Below, one piece after another: positions 7,723 through 11,313 of a stretch of 11,313 bases of DNA. Each line of letters starts with the position of its first letter. The stretch's first letter is position 1. A program made the position numbers and the translations under genes. Source of the DNA: an uncultured SAR324 cluster bacterium (GTDB taxonomy: Bacteria > SAR324 > NAC60-12); assembly GCA_902562015.1 (NCBI GenBank), contig CACERX010000041.1, forward strand, positions 1 through 11,313, read 5' to 3'. The notes under the pieces are model-generated. The model saw only the letters and a program-made list of their open reading frames with translations, was not told the DNA's origin and ran no database searches.

Positions 7723-7772
7723 CTTTATCAAACCTCAATATAGTATACAAAATTTTAGGGAGAGTTAGTCTT
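7720..7772 (+). repeat. Split repeat, copy 2
   Basis: TAACTTTATCAAACCT (7720-7735) and TTAGGGAGAGTTAGTCTT (7755-7772) repeat the blocks at 5638-5690 with the same 19-base spacing. Here the left block starts exactly at the helicase stop codon. The conserved edges and divergent centre suggest a short dispersed element or a constrained structure. Confidence 0.7.
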
Positions 7773-7935
7773 AAATATAATTGGATGAGGTAGAAGATTT
7801 GTTGTATCAGCCAAAAGAATCTTTTTTGGAGTCTCTAAAGCCTCTATAATATCATTTTTAAGGTAATTCAAATTAGGCTAAATACCTAGTTCTGCTTCGA
7901 ACCTTTGAATTTTTCCCTAATATCTTGTCTAGACT

Positions 7936-8742
7936 CTATCTTTTCGTTCCAATTGCTTTAAAAAACGTGTAGCAAAAAACACCATCTTGTTCTGTAGTTC
8001 TGTACAATGCCTTAATTCCATCGTCAAAAGTTGTTTCATTAATTAACCCTGCTGCAATAGAAGATTCTCGGACACCTTCAATCATAGCGGTAAAGGTATT
8101 TTTTGTGAAGCCATCCACAAGACTAGGCTTACTTGAATCGACATAAACTAACCGAGGAGAAACCATTACATATTTGAAACCTGTAGCATTTAAAAGAGGA
8201 TATAACTCTCGTCCAATATTGGCATTACCGCCTGTTCTATTTTGCAATTCTACCTGACATTGAATTACTTTTTGAGCTGCTTCACTATCCGGATAGAAAT
8301 AAGTCGATCCGTGATCTCCTTCTATAACAGTTATTGTTCCTCCCACTTTTATAAGATTTTGAAGGATAGACAAGGCTTTTTCAGGTTGAGAAAGATGTTC
8401 CAAAACATGACATACAAAGACATGGTCAAATGGTTCTGTCTCAATATCTAAATTGAAAATGTCGGCACAAAGAAACTGAACGTTATTTAAGCCACACTTT
8501 TCAAATGCTTCGCGAGCTTCACAAATAGATTCCTCGGATATATCAATAGAAAGAAAAGAAGCATTTGGACTTTTTCGGGCAAGTTTAATAGTTTGGGAAC
8601 CAACACCGCATCCGACTTCCAAAATCCGACTTCCGACTGAATAAGATGTGTCAGAATGAAAGAGATCAACCAAAGTATTTGCTTGATCTTGCAAGCGCCT
8701 TTTTTCACTTGGATCATATCCGTGAATATATGCTTTACTCAT
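7936..8742 (-). CDS. Class I SAM-dependent methyltransferase
   Basis: This 268-residue Rossmann-fold methyltransferase has an unknown acceptor, probably a small molecule. SAM-binding motif I is ILEVGCGVGSQ (40-50); the acidic residue that holds the SAM ribose is Asp67 in SIDIS. ADIFNL (93-98) and VFVCHVLEHL (108-117) are the following motifs, and VGGTITVIEGDHGSTYFYPD is the post-motif loop that characterises a bacterial family of this length. I chose the ATG at 8742, giving MSKAYIHGYDPSEKRR, because GGAGAG lies about 7 bases upstream and family members start this way. An in-frame ATG at 8763 would add 7 residues (MTNWREK) but would include that ribosome site. The gene follows the broken hydrolase by 107 bases on the same strand and may share its transcript. 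A role in quinone methylation is possible but unsupported. Confidence 0.92.
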   Translation of the reverse strand: MSKAYIHGYDPSEKRRLQDQANTLVDLFHSDTSYSVGSRILEVGCGVGSQTIKLARKSPNASFLSIDISEESICEAREAFEKCGLNNVQFLCADIFNLDIETEPFDHVFVCHVLEHLSQPEKALSILQNLIKVGGTITVIEGDHGSTYFYPDSEAAQKVIQCQVELQNRTGGNANIGRELYPLLNATGFKYVMVSPRLVYVDSSKPSLVDGFTKNTFTAMIEGVRESSIAAGLINETTFDDGIKALYRTTEQDGVFCYTFFKAIGTKR

Positions 8743-8790
8743 TTTTTCTCTCCAGTTCGTCATCGAAAACCTATCATTATATAAAGAGCT

Positions 8791-8849
8791 TTAAGCCTAT
8801 TTTGTTGCTTCACGAGCTTCATTAAAAGGATGTTAATTAATAGGCTTAA
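8791..8849. repeat. Perfect 11-bp inverted repeat between methyltransferase and hydrolase
   Basis: TTAAGCCTATT (8791-8801) is exactly inverted as AATAGGCTTAA (8839-8849), with a 37-nt spacer. The right arm ends one base before the hydrolase stop codon (8850-8852 on the minus strand). No T-run follows, so it is not a standard terminator. It may be an mRNA stem-loop that sets relative expression of the two genes, or a tiny inserted element. Confidence 0.5.
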
Positions 8850-9664
8850 TTATTGATTTCCATCAAGAAATTCTTCTATAACTTTATTTATTTTAGATGT
8901 ATGAATTAACGGGACTTTGTGATCAACATTAGCAAGCTCTGCGAATGTCCAGTTTGGGCATACTTTTGAAATTAATTCAGCAGTTTCCCTAAATATTCTC
9001 ATCGTATTTGAACCACTTACGACCAAAGTTTTTTTTGCTGTTATAAATTTTAGATCATTGCTTGTTGTTTCCTCATTCAAGACAGGATCCCAATCGTGAA
9101 AATTTGGAGGTAATTGATCAATAAACGTCTGCCGATACTTCTTAGGCATTTCCTTCGATGAGTGATCAGATAAAAAGTAATCCGCGAATTTCTTTGCAAC
9201 CTTTAACCATTCTCCCTTTGATCCAAAATTTATTATGCAATTTCTCAACTCAAGGCATTCATTGTATGTCCCAATTCGACCATGCTGGTTCAGCAAGTAG
9301 AACGGATTTGGCTCTAAAAGAACCATTCTTAAAATTTTATCCCTCAAAATAGTAGCTAATTTAATACTTACTGATCCTCCAAATGAATGACCAACAATCG
9401 AAATAGGATACTTGTATTCGGGACAGAGCTCAATTTCAAGCTTAGCTTGATCGTAAAGAGTTTGATTAGAGTCTCCGATCAAGGAGATGTTTGTCCATAT
9501 CCAAATAAATTTATTGCTAAAACGTGAAAACGATCTTTTAAAGAATTCACAAGTAATCGCCTCCGTTGATTATTACTTTTGGAGCTATGAATGAGAATTA
9601 TTGTTTGCCCAACATCCTCTTTAGTATAATATATTTTAAAATTTTCTGTGGAAAGTATTGGCAT
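8850..9664 (-). pseudogene. Alpha/beta hydrolase, interrupted by a one-base frameshift
   Basis: Two overlapping frames make one alpha/beta hydrolase of about 271 residues. The N-terminal piece (9664-9479, 61 aa) begins MPILSTENFKIYYTKEDVG, carries the LIHSS oxyanion-region strand and ends NLFGYGQTSP followed by TGA. The C-terminal piece (from about 9482 to 8850) continues IGDSNQTLYDQA. It holds the nucleophile elbow GHSFGG (Ser near 9386-9384), a cap region, and the catalytic-type His in NVDHKVPLIH near the end. Restoring one G after CCTTG turns TGA into TGG and reads SPWIGDSNQ, which joins the halves with nothing missing. A TTG at 9482 could start the second frame, but it would lack the first strands of the fold. 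No ribosome site precedes the ATG at 9664. The substrate is unknown. A sequencing error at this point would make it an intact gene. Confidence 0.82.
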
Positions 9665-9758
9665 TATCGTCTGATAACTATCGAGATGTATTTATTACGT
9701 TTTTCAGTATCTATTTTGCGAAAAGATCCATTTAATTCTTATGGACAGACTTTTGGGA

Positions 9759-9935
9759 TTATTCAAATAATGCTTAAAAAGACCTCTAAGACAATTTACC
9801 AATTGTTTTGTGCTAAACCTAAATTTAAGCGTAATTAAAGCGTTCTGTATTGTATATGGACATTAATAAGAGTAATATTTTATGGGTATTAAACCAATAT
9901 TGACTTAGAGGTCTTTTTAAGCATTATTTGAATAA
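9759..9935. mobile_element. 177-bp MITE-like element with perfect 32-bp terminal inverted repeats
   Basis: The left arm (9759-9790, starting TTATTCAAATAATGC) is the exact reverse complement of the right arm (9904-9935). After one mismatch a CAAT/ATTG pair extends the symmetry inward. The 113-bp centre codes for nothing convincing. Length, long perfect arms and non-coding core fit a non-autonomous miniature transposable element. I found no clear target-site duplication: the left flank ends GGGA and the right flank starts AGGG. Transcribed, it would form a very stable 32-bp stem. Confidence 0.6.
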
Positions 9936-10041
9936 AGGGTGTGGTAGGGCCACAAAAAAGCCATCTAGATATATATGATCCCATCAACCTAAATGCGGGC
10001 CGTTTTAGGTATTTTAACTTTTTTAACTAAGGTTAAGAACT

Positions 10042-10128
10042 ATGTCAAAGACAGACTTAACTAATCAAAGACAGGTGCATGTTGAAGAGCATGTCAGCTC
10101 TGGAAACCATTCTCTTGACCACAGATAA
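10042..10128 (+). CDS. Possible 28-residue small ORF upstream of the lipoprotein gene
   Basis: An ATG-to-TAA frame encodes a polar peptide beginning MSKTDLTNQRQVHVEEHVSS. An AAGG stands about 9 bases upstream, slightly far for a ribosome site. It ends 59 bases before the lipoprotein start, in another frame. Within it AGAGC/GCTCT (10086-10090 / 10097-10101) can form a hairpin. The composition is less AT-rich than the surroundings and unlike random translation of AT-rich DNA, but the length is within chance expectation. A leader peptide or nothing at all are both possible. Confidence 0.25.
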   Translation: MSKTDLTNQRQVHVEEHVSSGNHSLDHR

Positions 10129-10187
10129 TATTCATTCGAAAGCGCGGTTCTCATAACAAATTTTTCAAGACTAAGAAAGAAGTAAAC

Positions 10188-10943
10188 ATGGTTACTAAGA
10201 AAAATGATTTTATGGTGAAGTTATTTATAATATTTGGTATTTTCGCATTAAATTCTTGTGCGACTGTGCGATATGAATCACGACCAGCACTTGAGTCTTT
10301 ACCAGTAATAGGACCACTACCAATAGCAGCAGCAGAAGAAGAACCAATAGCAGCAGCAGAAGTAGAACCATCACCACCGGTATTACCAGTTTCCTTACCA
10401 GTAGCAGAAGAAGAAGTAAAACCAGAACGTGTTCCTTTAACTGTACAGTCTTATATTCATGTTGAAAGACTTAGAGGGAAACCAAAAGGTTTAATAGTTT
10501 TACCTTCTGAAGGATGGGTGAACGAAACAAACGAGATTGCATATAAAGGTAATCAAAAAATTTACTTGCTAAAAAAAAAGGGAGGGGGGTTTGAACCAGT
10601 TGAAATAATTTTTGAGTCTAAAGACATTAACTATGGTGCATTGGTTATAGAACTTGAGCCTGGAGAATATAAAATAGACAAAATTGACACTAACATTTTT
10701 GACACAATTTGTAATTGTTATGAAGGTTACAGTTTGAGATTTAATAATACAAATTTTAAAGTTGAAAATGGAATTGCTCGTATTACTCCCTATGCTTTAA
10801 CCACTTTAACATATACAGATAACCCTAATAATAATAAGACATTTCTTTCTCTTACTAATAATAAGTTTAAATATAATATTAAATGGTATTTAGAAAACTT
10901 ATTATTAAAAAAGGATTATGACAAAAACTGGAAAATTATGTAG
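10188..10943 (+). CDS. Lipoprotein of unknown function with Pro/Ala/Glu repeat linker
   Basis: I do not recognise this 251-residue protein. Residues 9-23 form a short hydrophobic signal ending in the lipobox LNSC, with Cys24 as the lipid-anchored residue, so the mature protein is membrane-attached, probably facing the periplasm. Residues 33-80 are a flexible linker of Pro, Ala, Val and Glu containing a tandem repeat (PIAAAEEE, then PIAAAEVE). From about residue 85 a globular, beta-rich domain follows, with ELEPGEYKI and FKVENGIARITPY. This strand-turn pattern superficially recalls small periplasmic lipoprotein domains such as DUF2846. A CNC motif lies near 174-176. The C-terminus is Asn/Lys-rich. 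The start at 10188 has an AAGAAAGAAG purine run upstream; Met9 is an alternative. It stands alone, with no partner to suggest a role. Confidence 0.7.
   Translation: MVTKKNDFMVKLFIIFGIFALNSCATVRYESRPALESLPVIGPLPIAAAEEEPIAAAEVEPSPPVLPVSLPVAEEEVKPERVPLTVQSYIHVERLRGKPKGLIVLPSEGWVNETNEIAYKGNQKIYLLKKKGGGFEPVEIIFESKDINYGALVIELEPGEYKIDKIDTNIFDTICNCYEGYSLRFNNTNFKVENGIARITPYALTTLTYTDNPNNNKTFLSLTNNKFKYNIKWYLENLLLKKDYDKNWKIM
10320..10367 (+). repeat. 2 x 24-bp tandem repeat inside the lipoprotein gene
   Basis: The 24-bp unit starting CCAATAGCAGCAGCAGAAG occurs twice in tandem (10320-10343, 10344-10367) with a single difference, and also contains internal GCA triplets. It encodes the PIAAAE linker units. 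Copy number changes would alter linker length without shifting the frame. Confidence 0.8.
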
Positions 10944-11145
10944 TTATACCTTTTCATAGCAAATCAAAGAATTTAATTCTCGTAAGTTTGGTTATCACTT
11001 TTTGACAAAGAAACTTGGTAAGAAGTTGCGGGAAAAAATGGTTTGACTCAGTTGAATCCTTAAGTGTATAAATCTGCTTTCGGTGCATTCCGGTGTATAT
11101 TAAATTGGCATAATCTGCTGATATCATTAGATACTGTACATAATA

Positions 11146-11197
11146 CGTCGTAATCATAACCCAAAGTTCGATGGTTCTAATCTTTCCCCCGCATTCA
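11146..11197 (+). tRNA. Degenerate initiator tRNA-Met-like 3' half
   Basis: These 52 bases align without gaps to the 3' part of E. coli initiator tRNA-Met, recalled from memory, at about 39 of 52 positions. Shared blocks are CGTCG, TCATAACCC (CAT anticodon region), TTCG, GGTTC, AATC and CCCCCGCA. The anticodon stem is broken (TAA in place of GGC) and the T-stem no longer pairs; TTCA replaces the final ACCA. No 5' half is recognisable. A CTTTCGGG plus T-run 20-30 bases further on looks like a decayed tRNA terminator. It is non-functional. Confidence 0.5.
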
Positions 11198-11276
11198 GTA
11201 TTTTCAAAGTTTTTTGCTTTCGGGTTTTTTAAAAAGCCAAATTTATTAAAATCTATCTAACATTTTGCTCTAAAAA

Positions 11277-11295
11277 TTCAGCCTCAATCAATTAA
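11277..11295 (+). repeat. 19-bp dispersed repeat, copy 2
   Basis: TTCAGCCTCAATCAATTAA is the second copy of the sequence at 3163-3181, in the same orientation, about 80 bases right of the tRNA-Met-like remnant. The flanks of the two copies are not alike. Confidence 0.45.
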
Positions 11296-11313
11296 ATAAT
11301 TAAGTTAAATCTT

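Larger units (their letters stand above)
9665..10187. other. 523-bp intergenic region with MITE-like element and small hairpins
   Basis: Besides the inverted-repeat element (9759-9935) and a doubtful 28-codon frame (10042-10128), it has two short stem-loops. TGTGG/CCACA lies at 9940-9944 / 9950-9954. ACCTAAA/TTTAGGT lies at 9987-9993 / 10004-10010 and is followed by a T-rich tract, so it is a weak terminator candidate on the plus strand. No sigma70-type promoter for the lipoprotein gene is convincing. Confidence 0.5.
10944..11313. other. 370-bp non-coding right edge with tRNA remnant and a shared repeat
   Basis: No gene is supported. It contains the initiator-tRNA-like tail (11146-11197), a T-rich region that looks like a worn terminator (11209-11230), and at 11277-11295 a near-copy of a 19-bp sequence found at 3163-3181. 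The rest is AT-rich and unremarkable. Confidence 0.5.

Noticed and set aside
7755..7871. 38-residue minus-strand frame starting TTG and ending in the 18-bp repeat (KTNSP)
   Set aside because: Rare start codon, no ribosome site, and its end is explained by the repeat; chance is more likely.
9566..9838. 90-codon plus-strand frame across the hydrolase start and the left arm of the inverted repeat
   Set aside because: It is antisense to the hydrolase, ends inside the MITE-like core, has no ribosome site and resembles no family I know.
10954..11157. 67-codon minus-strand frame at the right edge
   Set aside because: No ribosome site, no recognisable domain, and it begins inside the tRNA-Met-like remnant.
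4622..11164. 13-bp direct repeat AATCATAACCCAA (4622-4634 and 11152-11164) as element boundaries
   Set aside because: At this A+T content a few 13-bp matches are expected by chance in 11 kb; the shared word is better explained by both sites resembling Met tRNA.
1..11313. Search for CRISPR arrays, toxin-antitoxin pairs, retrons or defence genes
   Set aside because: No regular spaced repeats, no reverse transcriptase, nuclease or antitoxin-like pair is visible in any frame.

Overview
The window is AT-rich (roughly two thirds A+T by eye) and comes from a Gram-negative bacterium. It has an outer-membrane beta-barrel protein, a lipoprotein with a lipobox, and a tRNA remnant whose 3' CCA is encoded in the DNA. 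The iron-sulfur photolyase, DUF2256, 4-TM protein, GST and CsdA-type helicase would suit a marine proteobacterium, but I cannot name the lineage. About three quarters is coding. Intergenic spaces are large and hold repeats and gene debris. There is no rRNA, intact tRNA, CRISPR array, integrase or transposase.

Layout. Positions 1-1899 (+) hold a light-response cassette. It has the C-terminal three quarters of an FeS-type (6-4) photolyase/cryptochrome, an overlapping 56-residue DUF2256 zinc-ribbon protein at 1219-1389 (easily missed because it is short), and a conserved 4-TM protein. Positions 1900-2306 are non-coding and contain the 3' end of a tRNA-Tyr-like gene on the minus strand. A sigma-like glutathione S-transferase (-) and an outer-membrane beta-barrel protein (+) diverge from 3024-3309. 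The barrel gene ends in a stem-loop terminator. After another tRNA-tail-like remnant (4611-4666) come an SPFH/prohibitin-like membrane protein (+) and a DeaD/CsdA DEAD-box RNA helicase (+). A short split repeat follows both genes at nearly the same distance. On the minus strand are a SAM methyltransferase and an alpha/beta hydrolase broken by a single-base frameshift. Positions 9665-10187 contain a 177-bp MITE-like element with perfect 32-bp inverted ends. The last gene is an unrecognised lipoprotein (+), followed by a decayed initiator-tRNA-Met-like tail near the right edge.

Function. Only the photolyase/DUF2256/4-TM group looks like a unit, probably for light-dependent repair or sensing of UV damage. 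The methyltransferase and hydrolase lie in tandem and may share a transcript. The rest look like independent single-gene units. The most unusual feature is the set of three degenerate tRNA 3' ends in intergenic gaps, together with three families of short repeats. This suggests a region shaped by repeated insertion or recombination at tRNA ends. I found no clear new defence or mobile system.
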